Source: a bacterium 0.1xD8-71 (GTDB lineage: Bacteria > Bacillota > Clostridia > Lachnospirales > Lachnospiraceae). From it: DNA of 64,000 nucleotides. The notes beneath the pieces were generated by a model that ran no database searches, was not told the DNA's origin, and saw only the letters and a program-made list of their open reading frames with translations. Each line of letters opens with the position of its first letter. The first letter of the stretch is position 1. Shown here in pieces: positions 17,113-25,624 of the stretch. The DNA lies in assembly GCA_003612405.1 (NCBI GenBank), contig RAYR01000004.1, forward strand, positions 1 to 64,000, given 5' to 3'. The position numbers were made by a program, and so were the translations under genes.

Positions 17113-17222
17113 TCACTTTTATCTTCTGGCACTGCGAAATGCTTTATTACCTCTTTTATGTCATTCTGCCTTTGTAAAATCGACATTAATAACTGTATAT
17201 CCTTCTTATATGATCTGGTCAT
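17109..17222 (-). pseudogene. HepT-like (DUF86) N-terminal fragment, 37 aa
   Basis: ATG at 17222 overlaps the stop of the upstream nucleotidyltransferase-like frame as ATGA. The peptide (MTRSYKKDIQLLMSILQRQ, then KEVIKHFAVPEDKSD) matches the expected first helices of HepT RNases of MntA/HepT modules but stops at 37 residues instead of about 110-130. The active-site RX4HXY region is absent. The stop sits in the MerR promoter, suggesting that a deletion joined the two loci. Confidence 0.45.
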
Positions 17223-17520
17223 ATCCACCTGACTTCCTGCATTACTGTTTTATATGCTGAATACTTATTAATCGGCAACCCGTTTGCTACCGCAAATCTA
17301 TCTAATTCATCATCTTCTTTTTTCATCAGATCAACCCATAACACATCTACTGTTATATCAAATAAACTTTTTATATATTCCATGATATCAACTCTCATGG
17401 AGTCGCCTTCCATAACAACATCTATGTCACTTGACAATTTCTGGGGATCATTTACACAAAAAATTTCCATAAACAAAATCATCCACTGCTCTGTAAACAC
17501 CGCTCTCTGTATCATCATAC
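17219..17520 (-). pseudogene. MntA-like minimal nucleotidyltransferase remnant
   Basis: The C-terminal part is convincing: KLSSDIDVVMEGDSM carries the DxD of the nucleotidyltransferase motif, followed by VDIMEYIKSLF and DVLWVDLMKKEDDEL. The upstream half of the GSx10DxD motif appears in another frame as DDFVYGNFLCK, followed by a stop, so a frameshift interrupts the catalytic motif and Ser is replaced by Asn. The 4-base overlap with the HepT-like frame mirrors antitoxin-toxin MntA/HepT operons. I read this as a decayed module; family assignment is from motif shape only. Confidence 0.5.
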
Positions 17521-17535
17521 TGACGGCAACCTGCA

Positions 17536-17569
17536 AAAAGCGGCATAGCCCGCAAGCCACACCGCTTTT
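17536..17569 (-). terminator. intrinsic terminator of the chemoreceptor gene
   Basis: Stem AAAAGCGG/CCGCTTTT with an inner GC/GC pairing, followed by TTTTT on the minus strand, 42 bases after the chemoreceptor stop codon. Confidence 0.7.
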
Positions 17570-17610
17570 ATCACTTTCATCCCATCCTATATTTCTATCT
17601 TCTTTTTTAA

Positions 17611-19611
17611 TCACACTTTAAAGGACGCCACCGTCTGTTTCAATTGCTCACTCAATCCAGACAACTCCTCCATCTGTGCCAGTACAGCCCTGGAGCTCTC
17701 GTTGGAATCCGCCGCCGACTGCTCCATTCCCTTCATATACTCCGCAATATCGCCCACTAGTCCTGTAATCGTGGTAAGCGAATCACTGATGCCTTCCATG
17801 CTGGCACTCATCTCCTGGGACGAAGCCCCCAGGTCACTGGAAATATCACTGTAAAAGGCTGCATCTTTCTCATACATCCCCGCCAGTTCCGTCATCCCCT
17901 GATAGTCCTTCATCACTTTCTCATTCATAAAGGTCAGAAGCTTCTCGGAACTCTCTGAAAGGAACGCCACACTATGTACCACATCATCCGTTACCCGGCG
18001 TATCTGATCCACCGCATCCTTGGAATGATCTGCCAGCTGCCTGATCTCATCTGCCACAACCGCAAATCCTTTCCCTGCCTCTCCGGCTCTTGCCGCCTCA
18101 ATAGAGGCATTTAAGGCCAGAAGATTGGTCTGGGAACTGATGGCAAGAATCTCCTCCGTCAGCGTATCAATCTCTTTTACTTTCTGGCTCTGCGAAATGG
18201 CCGTGCTCAATTCTTCCATGGTAGAACTGCACAGATTTACCGCTTCTTCGGCTGATTTCTGAGACGCCTCATGCTGTTTGCCGGCACGGCTCATGATAGC
18301 ACCGGACTGGTCCGCCGCCTCTCCTGCTTTCCTGGCCACATTGTCTATCGCTTTTCCCAGTTCTTCCCCTGTAAACTTTATCCGCTCCGCCAATTCTTTG
18401 GCCTCAGCCGTCTGTCTCATGACCTCGCCGGCCGTTGCCGCCATAGTGGAAATATCACCGTCTAACACTGTCATCCTGGCAGAAGTTCCTTCTGCGATGC
18501 TATTGATATTCTCAGCCTCTTCCTTGGTATTTAAAATAATACCTCGAATCTGCTGTTTGACTTCCACTGTAGCAGTTTTAATCTGCTCTATCTCATTCTT
18601 ATATTGACTGGGAATCTCTTTCTCCACCACGGCATTTTCCGAAAAATCGCCGGAAGCAAACTGTTTGAGCATCTGCACAGGTGCCAGTGTCCTGCCGATC
18701 AGCCCTGCCATAAATGCTGCCACCAGAATGATAATCACCAATGCCGTCACCACAGCTACCACAATCATGACAACCAGGGAACCCCACACATGGGAAGTAG
18801 GACATACCACGCCCAATTTCCACTGACTGCCCGTAATCGGAGCCGCCGCAAAATAACATGCCGTCCGGTCATAATCCGCCGCTTTTATAATCTCTTTTTC
18901 ATTCCCCTCCATAAGAGGCTTCAAGGCTGGCATAATGTCCATGACAGCAACGGCTGCCTCTTCCGAGGGTTCATATTCTTTATTTCTGTGCGCCACATAC
19001 TGTCCGCTGCTGTCCGCCAGGAAACCATAGACTCCCTCGGCATAATTGATACTGCCCGTCAGATCTGTCACCGTAGCCAATGTCACATCCAGACCGATAA
19101 CTGCCGCCAGTTCCCCGTCTATATACACGGGCGATGCAATGGTGGTACACATCTGCCCGGTCAGCACATCCCAGTATGGATCTGTCACAATCGTCTCTTT
19201 GGCTGCTCCCGCCTGCTGATACCAGCCTCTTTGCACCGGATCATATCCTTCCGGTATGCCAGCCTCCCTGTTGGACTGAATAAACAGACTGTCCTTCGTA
19301 CCACAGTACAAATTCAGCAGTTCTTCTCTGCCAGCCGCATGTACATCTACCACAGATTGCAGATATGCTGTATCCAGACTCCCTGCGGCCTCAATACTGC
19401 CTGCCGTTCCGTCCGCCAGCATCTTCTCATTCTCAATCCAGGTATTGATCTCTTCCGCGTATTTATCCGCATAAAGCTGCAAAATATCCTTCTGCTCCGC
19501 CATCATACGCTGCCCCGCAATCATGACAATCCCAATTGTGGTAAACAGGATACTTGCCGCAACAATACAGATTACACTGATCGTCAGCCTGCCCTTCATA
19601 GTCTTTGCCAC
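17611..19611 (-). CDS. methyl-accepting chemotaxis protein with dCache-like sensor
   Basis: Transmembrane chemoreceptor, 666 residues. First membrane helix at about 8-30, a periplasmic-type dCache sensor to about 275 ([21 protein letters not shown] and [13 protein letters not shown] are the typical double-Cache strands), second helix [21 protein letters not shown] split around 280-300, HAMP, then the signalling coiled coil with the conserved hairpin tip region [17 protein letters not shown] and [18 protein letters not shown]. It would signal through CheW/CheA, neither of which is in the window. The start is GTG at 19611 with AGAGAGG upstream; ATG at 19599 is an alternative. Ligand unknown; the Cache fold suggests amino acids or small carboxylates. 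Confidence 0.93.
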   Translation of the reverse strand: MAKTMKGRLTISVICIVAASILFTTIGIVMIAGQRMMAEQKDILQLYADKYAEEINTWIENEKMLADGTAGSIEAAGSLDTAYLQSVVDVHAAGREELLNLYCGTKDSLFIQSNREAGIPEGYDPVQRGWYQQAGAAKETIVTDPYWDVLTGQMCTTIASPVYIDGELAAVIGLDVTLATVTDLTGSINYAEGVYGFLADSSGQYVAHRNKEYEPSEEAAVAVMDIMPALKPLMEGNEKEIIKAADYDRTACYFAAAPITGSQWKLGVVCPTSHVWGSLVVMIVVAVVTALVIIILVAAFMAGLIGRTLAPVQMLKQFASGDFSENAVVEKEIPSQYKNEIEQIKTATVEVKQQIRGIILNTKEEAENINSIAEGTSARMTVLDGDISTMAATAGEVMRQTAEAKELAERIKFTGEELGKAIDNVARKAGEAADQSGAIMSRAGKQHEASQKSAEEAVNLCSSTMEELSTAISQSQKVKEIDTLTEEILAISSQTNLLALNASIEAARAGEAGKGFAVVADEIRQLADHSKDAVDQIRRVTDDVVHSVAFLSESSEKLLTFMNEKVMKDYQGMTELAGMYEKDAAFYSDISSDLGASSQEMSASMEGISDSLTTITGLVGDIAEYMKGMEQSAADSNESSRAVLAQMEELSGLSEQLKQTVASFKV

Positions 19612-19704
19612 TGTTATGCACCTCTCTCTTCAAGTCAGTTTAACAAGGATTATTTTAAAACAATGCAGCCCTCTTTTTAAGGTTAGCGGTATACATCGCA
19701 TTTT

Positions 19705-20469
19705 TTAGGGTATACTTTGCAGATCACACCCTTCATGATCTACCCCCCCCCCACAGTAATACCGGAAATAATTCTCCCGCAGTACCCCATAGGAACCTCT
19801 GGGCAGATAAATGGAGTGTCCGTTGTCAAGATGTGCTTCCCTGGCATTTAAAGTATCCAGATGATTCATGTTGATAATATAAGAAATACCGACTTTGGTA
19901 AATTCCGGGTATTCCAGAACCAGACCCCCGATTTCTCCCATCGTCATATTTAAGACCAGATGTGTCTCGTCTGAAAGATGAATACACTGTCTCTTGCCCT
20001 GCGCCTCACAATAGAGGATATCCGCCAGCGGCACTCTACGAATCCTGCCATCCACCTTGAACAGCAGATACTTCTTCGCCTCCTCCTCAAGATCCCGAAA
20101 ACACTTGTCAAGCACCGCAAACAATTCCGCCTCCACCACCGGTTTCACCAGATATTGTGCCGCCTCCAGACGAAACGCTTCAAGCGCATGTTCCCTGGAT
20201 GATGTCAGAAAAACAATCCGGCTGGTACTGCCCATATCCCGAATCTCCTTCGCAAGCGTTGTTCCCAGCTTTTCCGGCATATAGATATCCAATAAAAGAA
20301 CATCCGGCATATACTCTTTGTATTTCATCCTGTAGAGCAGTTCTTCCGCATTTTCAAATCTCTCTATCGCAAAATCTCTGATGGCCTTTTGCCGCATATA
20401 CTGATTCAGACTATCCTGCGTCCTGTTCAATTCTTCCGTTTCATCGTCGCAAAGTGCAATTGAATACAT
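19705..20469 (-). CDS. LytTR-family response regulator (AgrA/LytR-like)
   Basis: 254 residues. The receiver domain begins SIALCDDETEE and has its phospho-acceptor Asp in DVLLLDIYMPE and the Lys in LVKPVVE. The LytTR DNA-binding domain (about 140-245) includes ILYCEAQGKRQCIHL, FTKVGISYIINMNHL and the final IYLPRGSYGVLRENYFRYYC. No LytS/AgrC-type kinase is adjacent, so it is an orphan in this window. The last codons contain a run of ten G (plus-strand C 19743-19752), which would change only the last dozen residues if its length varied. The start at 20469 is supported by similarity to the usual N-terminus. Confidence 0.87.
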   Translation of the reverse strand: MYSIALCDDETEELNRTQDSLNQYMRQKAIRDFAIERFENAEELLYRMKYKEYMPDVLLLDIYMPEKLGTTLAKEIRDMGSTSRIVFLTSSREHALEAFRLEAAQYLVKPVVEAELFAVLDKCFRDLEEEAKKYLLFKVDGRIRRVPLADILYCEAQGKRQCIHLSDETHLVLNMTMGEIGGLVLEYPEFTKVGISYIINMNHLDTLNAREAHLDNGHSIYLPRGSYGVLRENYFRYYCGGGVDHEGCDLQSIP

Positions 20470-20607
20470 GATTCATCTCTTTCATCGTGTGGTATTTTAT
20501 ATGCTATTTCATTTATTATACCCATTTTCCCATTCCAACGCAATATCTTCCATAGATACCCAACTTCCAAAAGGAAGAAATTTTTAGAGATTCCTTCCAG
20601 ACAGTTG

Positions 20608-20616
20608 TGTTATAAT
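20608..20616 (+). promoter_or_regulatory. extended -10 promoter of the two-component operon
   Basis: TGTTATAAT is an extended -10 element; no good -35 is present. Transcription from about 20623 would produce a leader of about 270 nt containing the hairpin and the tandem repeats. Confidence 0.5.
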
Positions 20617-20640
20617 GTTCACGAAAGCAATGAGCAGTGC

Positions 20641-20697
20641 CAATCTGCAAGAAAACAAAACGGCAGCTTGCTGACAGTTTTGTTTTCTTACAGATTG
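20641..20697 (+). repeat. 57-bp hairpin element in the leader
   Basis: Arms of 21 bp (CAATCTGCAAGAAAACAAAAC and its complement, written here as CAATCTG-AAGAAAAC-AAAAC blocks) pair with a single mismatch around a 15-base loop that itself contains CAGC/GCTG. There is no trailing T-run, so it is not a standard terminator. It lies between the promoter and the tandem repeats. Confidence 0.65.
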
Positions 20698-20710
20698 ATA
20701 GGGCGAAGCC

Positions 20711-20882
20711 CGTGAGCGAAGCGAAGCTGAGCTCACACTGCGAGGCAGACCGCCGTGAGCGAAGCGAAGCTGAGCTCACACTGCGAAGCAGACCGCCGTG
20801 AGCGAAGCGAAGCTGAGCTCGCACTGCGAGGCAGACCGCCGTGAGCGAGGCAAAGCCGAACCCGCACTGCGGAGTAATGAGG
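20711..20882 (+). repeat. four tandem 43-bp repeats in the leader
   Basis: Copies begin at 20711, 20754, 20797 and 20840, always 43 bp apart. The first three are nearly identical (CGTGAGCGAAGCGAAGCTGA, then GCTCACACTGCGAGGCAGAC) and the fourth has diverged. Each unit contains GTGAGC and GCTCAC, which pair to form a small hairpin. The array ends just before the ribosome binding site of the response regulator. The 423-bp gap 20470-20892 holds only this, the hairpin and the promoter. Confidence 0.85.
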
Positions 20883-20892
20883 ACCAGCCACC

Positions 20893-21570
20893 ATGAGAAT
20901 ACTTCTTGCCGAAGATGACACCAAACTGAATGAAACCCTTGCTTACGGGCTGACGCAGGCCGGTTTCACCGTGGATTCCTGCTTTGACGGAGAGGACGCT
21001 CTCTTCTATGGAGAACAGAACATCTATGATGTGATTCTCTTAGACCGTATGCTTCCCTGCATGGAGGGCACCGATGTCCTGACATCCCTGCGGGATATGG
21101 GCATCAACACACCCATTATCCTGATCACGGCCCTTGGCACACTCTCCGATAAAGTGACCGGCCTGGACATGGGCGCCGATGATTATCTGGTCAAGCCCTT
21201 TGCCCTGGAGGAACTTTTAGCCAGAATCCGCTGTGTGACAAGACGTCCCCGCCAGATTATAGACAAGGAATCCGTCACTTTCTTTGATATTACCTGGTCT
21301 GCCGACCAGAACCGGCTAAACGGTCCTGCGGGAAGCTGTACAATTTCCAGGCGGGAATCTGCTCTTTTAGAGGCTTTCCTCAAAAGCGGCGAAATGACTC
21401 TTTCCCGTTCTACCCTGCTATTAAAAGTCTGGGGCCCCGACAGCGATGTGGAAGAGGGCAATCTGGATAATTATATCCACTTTCTCCGCAGACGGTTAAA
21501 GACCGTAGGCAGTCGTCTCACACTCAAAACCGTCCGGGGTATCGGCTATTGCATGATCAAACCTGTCTGA
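20893..21570 (+). CDS. OmpR-family response regulator
   Basis: 225-residue transcription regulator. Receiver domain starting MRILLAEDDTKLNETL, with phospho-acceptor Asp in DVILLDRMLP and Lys in YLVKPFALEELLARI. The winged-helix domain runs from about 130 and ends VRGIGYCMI. RBS AATGAGG precedes the ATG. It is followed after 15 bases by its sensor kinase. Its own leader is highly structured, so translation may be modulated there. The target genes are not evident. Confidence 0.92.
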   Translation: MRILLAEDDTKLNETLAYGLTQAGFTVDSCFDGEDALFYGEQNIYDVILLDRMLPCMEGTDVLTSLRDMGINTPIILITALGTLSDKVTGLDMGADDYLVKPFALEELLARIRCVTRRPRQIIDKESVTFFDITWSADQNRLNGPAGSCTISRRESALLEAFLKSGEMTLSRSTLLLKVWGPDSDVEEGNLDNYIHFLRRRLKTVGSRLTLKTVRGIGYCMIKPV

Positions 21571-21585
21571 GCTATCGGAGGAAAC

Positions 21586-22899
21586 ATGTTTCAGAAAGTA
21601 CACCTTTATCTGACGGCAATGTGCGCAGGTATCACTGCCGCCATCATGGTTGTTATGTCTCTGTGCTATCTGTATATCTCGGAAAAGGGACTCTATGACA
21701 ATCAGTACGCTTCTTTTCAGAATGATATCAACACAATCGCCACCAGCCTGGAACAGCAGTCCATTATTTCCATGGAATGGCTCTCCAAGATGGAATCCCG
21801 GGGAAACTATTCCTTTTACGTTTTGGATAACGGTATACCGTTTTTGTATAATCGCCTTGTCGGTTTCTCCGAGATGTCGGACACGAAAGCACTTCTGGAC
21901 AAGTGCCTTGAAACTTATGAAGACTCTTTTGCATATGAAATCGTAAGTACAGAAAGGGACTTGAACTTCGGTCTCTACAATACCTGTTTCCATGCAGAAT
22001 TTCCTTTTAATCCCACAGGCCGGAAACATGAATATTATGCCAGTGTCATTGAACTGAACCGGAATGACTCTTCCCTTCAGATGGTAATACTTTGTGCTTT
22101 GGATTTTCTGGAGGAGCAGATTCACAGACAGCGTACCCGTTTTCTTGTAATTGATATCGCCGCCGTCCTGGTTCTGACTCTCTTTTCTTTCTTTTTTACA
22201 GGCAGACTTTTACAGCCCATTATCGAGAACCGCCGGAATCAGACTGCTTTTATCGCCGCGGCCTCCCATGAACTGCGCACGCCTTTATCTGTTATTCTCT
22301 CCGCCGCAGACTGCTGCCGCAGCGCCGACACGAAGAAGCGGGAAGGATTTCTCGACACCATCCGGCAGGAAGGCGCTCTGATGTCCTCCCTGATAAACGA
22401 TATGCTTACCTTAAGCAACTCCGATAATCATAATTTCCCGATCCGGCCAAAAGAAGCAGAATTGGATACCCTGCTGATGAACACCTACGAAGCCTTTGAG
22501 CCTCTGGCCAGAAAACATTCTCTGACCCTTGGCATAACCTTGCCTGAATCCACTGTCCCGGCCTGTATGGCGGACGCTGAGCGCATCAGCCAGGTATTGT
22601 CCATTCTTCTGCACAATGCAATCAGCTACACACCTTCCGGCGGCAGAATAGACCTTTCTCTACTATATATAAAGAATCGTTTCAGTCTCATTGTTGCAGA
22701 CACCGGAATCGGCATACCGGATGAAGATAAAAAGAAGATTTTTGACCGCTTCTATCGGGCAGAAAAATCCCGAAGCACCAAGGGGCACTTCGGGCTCGGT
22801 CTTTCTATCGCTTCAGAAATTGTCAGGCTCCACCACGGTACGATCACGGTTACTGACCGTCCGGGCGGCGGCAGTATCTTTACCGTAATGCTGCCCTGA
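21586..22899 (+). CDS. sensor histidine kinase
   Basis: 437 residues. Membrane helix near residues 8-30, an extracellular sensor domain of about 140 residues (ISEKGLYDNQYASFQ to LEEQIHRQR), a second helix (VIDIAAVLVLTLFSFFF, about 187-204), then HisKA with AASHELRTPLSV, N-box LLHNAISYTPSG, G1 DTGIGIPDEDK and G2 GHFGLGLSIA. Partner of the preceding regulator (15-base gap, RBS GGAGG). The input is unknown; there is no adjacent transporter that would hint at antibiotic-peptide sensing. Confidence 0.92.
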   Translation: MFQKVHLYLTAMCAGITAAIMVVMSLCYLYISEKGLYDNQYASFQNDINTIATSLEQQSIISMEWLSKMESRGNYSFYVLDNGIPFLYNRLVGFSEMSDTKALLDKCLETYEDSFAYEIVSTERDLNFGLYNTCFHAEFPFNPTGRKHEYYASVIELNRNDSSLQMVILCALDFLEEQIHRQRTRFLVIDIAAVLVLTLFSFFFTGRLLQPIIENRRNQTAFIAAASHELRTPLSVILSAADCCRSADTKKREGFLDTIRQEGALMSSLINDMLTLSNSDNHNFPIRPKEAELDTLLMNTYEAFEPLARKHSLTLGITLPESTVPACMADAERISQVLSILLHNAISYTPSGGRIDLSLLYIKNRFSLIVADTGIGIPDEDKKKIFDRFYRAEKSRSTKGHFGLGLSIASEIVRLHHGTITVTDRPGGGSIFTVMLP

Positions 22900-22913
22900 C
22901 TCTGCGTCTTCTC

Positions 22914-23783
22914 TTATTTCGTCGATTTGGGCCGGGGATTCATCAAGGCGCTGGGAATCTTAAAGAACACATATCCTGCTGCAAAATCCGTAGCCGCCTG
23001 GGAGAGCACGGAAGGGTTGACTCCCAGTTCCTCCTCTTCTCCGGTGGCTCGTTCCATGGCCCACTGCTGTAACAAGGCGCTGCTTACCTCCTTGCGCTGT
23101 ATGTCGATGGCTTCCCGGTAATGCTGTTCGTTCTCATGCTTAAACCATGCTTTCTGGGCCAGATCCATATACATCTTATGCCGCTCGGCCCGCTTTTCCC
23201 AGTAACTCTTCTCTTTCTTTCTGGAAGAATCCGTACGCTTTCCTCCGTTCCGAAATCCCATGGGAAAGCTGTCGCCCCGGTATTCCTCTTTCGTTGCGCC
23301 AAAATAATGCACCCTGTAGCTCCCTCCTGCGTAAGTACTCCAGGGATTATGCCAGGCAAAATCCCTGCGCAGGGTATCTAACACCCATTTCTCATAAGCC
23401 GGATCCGCCTGCATGGCCGCAAACCCTTCTTCCGAAATATTCACGGAGACCGCGTCCCATTTCTGGGAAGGATGCATGGGTATCCCGGCAATCTGCTGAT
23501 AGATATAGAACTTATATTCTTCCCTGGACATGGCCTGTACCATAGCCTCATTCCTGCCGCCTATCCTATCCGGAGAATCAGGAACCGCACCCTCTTTCTG
23601 AGAAAGCTTTTCCTGTACAACACCGGCAAAGCCGGCTCCGGTTCCACTGCCCTGCCCGCTGACCGCACTTCCCGCATCGGTCCCTCCCGTCTGCCAGACA
23701 GCCGCTCCCCCGGCAGCATGATTCATATTCTGTAAGACCTCCGCATAAAAGCGTGTCATCGGTGTCAAGAAAAATCCGCTCAT
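22914..23783 (-). CDS. hypothetical protein, 289 aa
   Basis: Unrecognised soluble protein. The start MSGFFLTPMTRFY at 23783 is chosen because GGGGGAGGAATGAC precedes it. Residues 20-75 are low-complexity Gly/Ala/Gln. Residues 80-190 form a conserved-looking core (EEYKFYIYQQIAGIPMHPSQ, VSVNISEEGFAAMQADP, WVLDTLRRDFA). Residues 195-250 are a basic helical segment, and the end is Pro/Lys-rich. No signal peptide or membrane helix. Proteins with the HPSQ/ISEEGF core are common in Lachnospiraceae but uncharacterised. It converges with the kinase gene, leaving 14 bases. Confidence 0.6.
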   Translation of the reverse strand: MSGFFLTPMTRFYAEVLQNMNHAAGGAAVWQTGGTDAGSAVSGQGSGTGAGFAGVVQEKLSQKEGAVPDSPDRIGGRNEAMVQAMSREEYKFYIYQQIAGIPMHPSQKWDAVSVNISEEGFAAMQADPAYEKWVLDTLRRDFAWHNPWSTYAGGSYRVHYFGATKEEYRGDSFPMGFRNGGKRTDSSRKKEKSYWEKRAERHKMYMDLAQKAWFKHENEQHYREAIDIQRKEVSSALLQQWAMERATGEEEELGVNPSVLSQAATDFAAGYVFFKIPSALMNPRPKSTK

Positions 23784-23904
23784 GTCATTCCTCCCCCGCA
23801 GGAAATTCCCTTTTATAGTAATACGATTCAGGATTCTGATAAGTTTCACATATACTGCATTTTATTGGCAAAAAGCGGACATTTAATGACCCTTGTGATT
23901 TTTC

Positions 23905-23932
23905 TTGAAAAAACAATGTTTTCATGTATAAT
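23905..23932 (+). promoter_or_regulatory. sigma-A promoter of the ABC-F operon
   Basis: TTGAAA and TATAAT separated by 16 bp, 50 bases before the ABC-F start codon. Confidence 0.65.
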
Positions 23933-23981
23933 GATATGAGTAAACAGAAACGGCAACACAAAGAAAATATGAGGTTTCAAA

Positions 23982-25622
23982 ATGATACAGGCAAATAATG
24001 TAACATTACGTGTAGGTAAAAAGGCCCTCTTCGAGGACGTCAATATCAAGTTCACCGAGGGCAACTGCTATGGACTGATCGGCGCCAACGGTGCAGGCAA
24101 GTCCACCTTCCTTAAGATTCTCTCCGGTGTCCTGGAGACCACCAACGGCGATGTCTCCATCACCCCGGGACAGCGGCTTTCTGTCCTGGAGCAGGATCAC
24201 TTTAAATATGACGCTTATCCTGTCATGGACACGGTCATCATGGGCAACGAGCGCCTCTACCAGATCATGAAAGAGAAAGATGCCATTTACGCAAAGGAAG
24301 ACTTTTCCGATGAAGACGGTATCCGTGCCAGTGAACTGGAGGCGGAATTTGCGGAGATGGACGGTTGGGACGCTGAGACCAATGCCGCCATGCTCCTTAA
24401 CGGTCTTGGTATCGAAACCGATCTTCACTACAGTATGATGTCGGATTTAAACGGTAACGAGAAAGTCAAGGTACTGTTGGCCAAAGCGCTCTTTGGCAAT
24501 CCGGATATCCTGCTTCTCGATGAGCCTACCAACCATCTGGATCTGGATGCCATCGCCTGGCTGGAGGACTTTTTGATTGACTTTGAGAATACGGTTATCG
24601 TGGTCTCCCACGACCGTTATTTCCTGAATAAGGTCTGCACACATATTGCGGACATCGACTACGGCAAGATTCAGCTCTACGCAGGCAACTATGATTTCTG
24701 GTATGAGTCCAGCCAGCTGATCATCAAGCAGCGCAAGGAAGCCAACAAGAAGAAAGAGGAACAGATCAAGGAATTACAGGAGTTCATCTCCCGTTTCTCC
24801 GCCAATGCCTCCAAATCCAAACAGGCCACTTCCAGAAAACGTGCCCTGGAGAAAATCGAGCTGGATGACATCCGTCCTTCCAGCCGTAAATATCCTTACA
24901 TTGATTTCAGACCCGAACGCGAGATCGGCAACGAGGTGCTGACCGTGGAAGGACTTTCCAAAACCATTAACGGGGAAAAGGTTCTTGATAACCTCTCTTT
25001 TATTGTGGGACATGACGACAAGATTGCTTTTGTGGGCGGCAATGAACTTGCCAAGACCACATTGTTTAAGATCCTGACCGGTGAAATGGAACCTGACGAA
25101 GGTACTTACAAATGGGGTGTCACCACCTCCCAGGCGTATTTCCCGAAGGATAATACCACGGAGTTTGACAACGATTACACCATTACGGACTGGCTGATGG
25201 GATACTCTCCCGTCAAGGATGTGACTTATGTGCGCGGTTTTCTGGGACGTATGCTTTTTGCCGGGGAAGACGGTGTCAAGAAAGTGAAAGTCTTATCCGG
25301 CGGCGAAAAGGTACGGTGTCTGCTTTCCAAAATGATGATCAGCGGCGCTAACTGTCTGCTGTTTGACGAGCCTACAAACCATCTGGATATGGAAGCCATC
25401 ACAGCTCTCAACGAAGGCATGAAAAAATTTAAGGGTGTGGAACTGTTCTCCTGTCACGATCACCAGGTCGTACAGACCACAGCCAACCGCATCATGGAGA
25501 TTCTGCCGGACGGCACACTGGTGGACAAGATTACCACCTACGATGAATATCTGGAAAGTGATGAGCTGGCCAGAAAGCGTACAGTCTACACCAGCACAGC
25601 CAGTGAAGATGAGGACGATTGA
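23982..25622 (+). CDS. ABC-F family ATPase (YkpA/YbiT-like)
   Basis: Soluble, 546 residues with two ABC ATPase halves and no membrane part; members act on the ribosome. First half: Walker A GANGAGKST (residues 34-42), Walker B ILLLDEPTNHLD. The linker (about 240-300) is Lys/Glu-rich. Second half: signature LSGGEKVRCLLSK, Walker B CLLFDEPTNHLD. Two departures from consensus are visible: the first signature reads SDLNGNEKVKV instead of LSGGQ, and the second Walker A is GGNELAKTT, with Ala before Lys. The second feature is typical of the YbiT/YkpA branch, so this is probably a housekeeping translation factor and not a resistance protein. Stop overlaps the next gene's region. Confidence 0.92.
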   Translation: MIQANNVTLRVGKKALFEDVNIKFTEGNCYGLIGANGAGKSTFLKILSGVLETTNGDVSITPGQRLSVLEQDHFKYDAYPVMDTVIMGNERLYQIMKEKDAIYAKEDFSDEDGIRASELEAEFAEMDGWDAETNAAMLLNGLGIETDLHYSMMSDLNGNEKVKVLLAKALFGNPDILLLDEPTNHLDLDAIAWLEDFLIDFENTVIVVSHDRYFLNKVCTHIADIDYGKIQLYAGNYDFWYESSQLIIKQRKEANKKKEEQIKELQEFISRFSANASKSKQATSRKRALEKIELDDIRPSSRKYPYIDFRPEREIGNEVLTVEGLSKTINGEKVLDNLSFIVGHDDKIAFVGGNELAKTTLFKILTGEMEPDEGTYKWGVTTSQAYFPKDNTTEFDNDYTITDWLMGYSPVKDVTYVRGFLGRMLFAGEDGVKKVKVLSGGEKVRCLLSKMMISGANCLLFDEPTNHLDMEAITALNEGMKKFKGVELFSCHDHQVVQTTANRIMEILPDGTLVDKITTYDEYLESDELARKRTVYTSTASEDEDD

Positions 25623-25624
25623 GT

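Noticed and set aside
18604..19680. Long plus-strand open frame opposite the chemoreceptor
   Set aside because: It mirrors the third positions of a well-conserved gene, has no ribosome binding site, and its translation is His/Arg/Cys-rich without domains.
20711..20882. Possible CRISPR-like array
   Set aside because: The 43-bp units are directly joined with no unique spacers and there are no cas genes.
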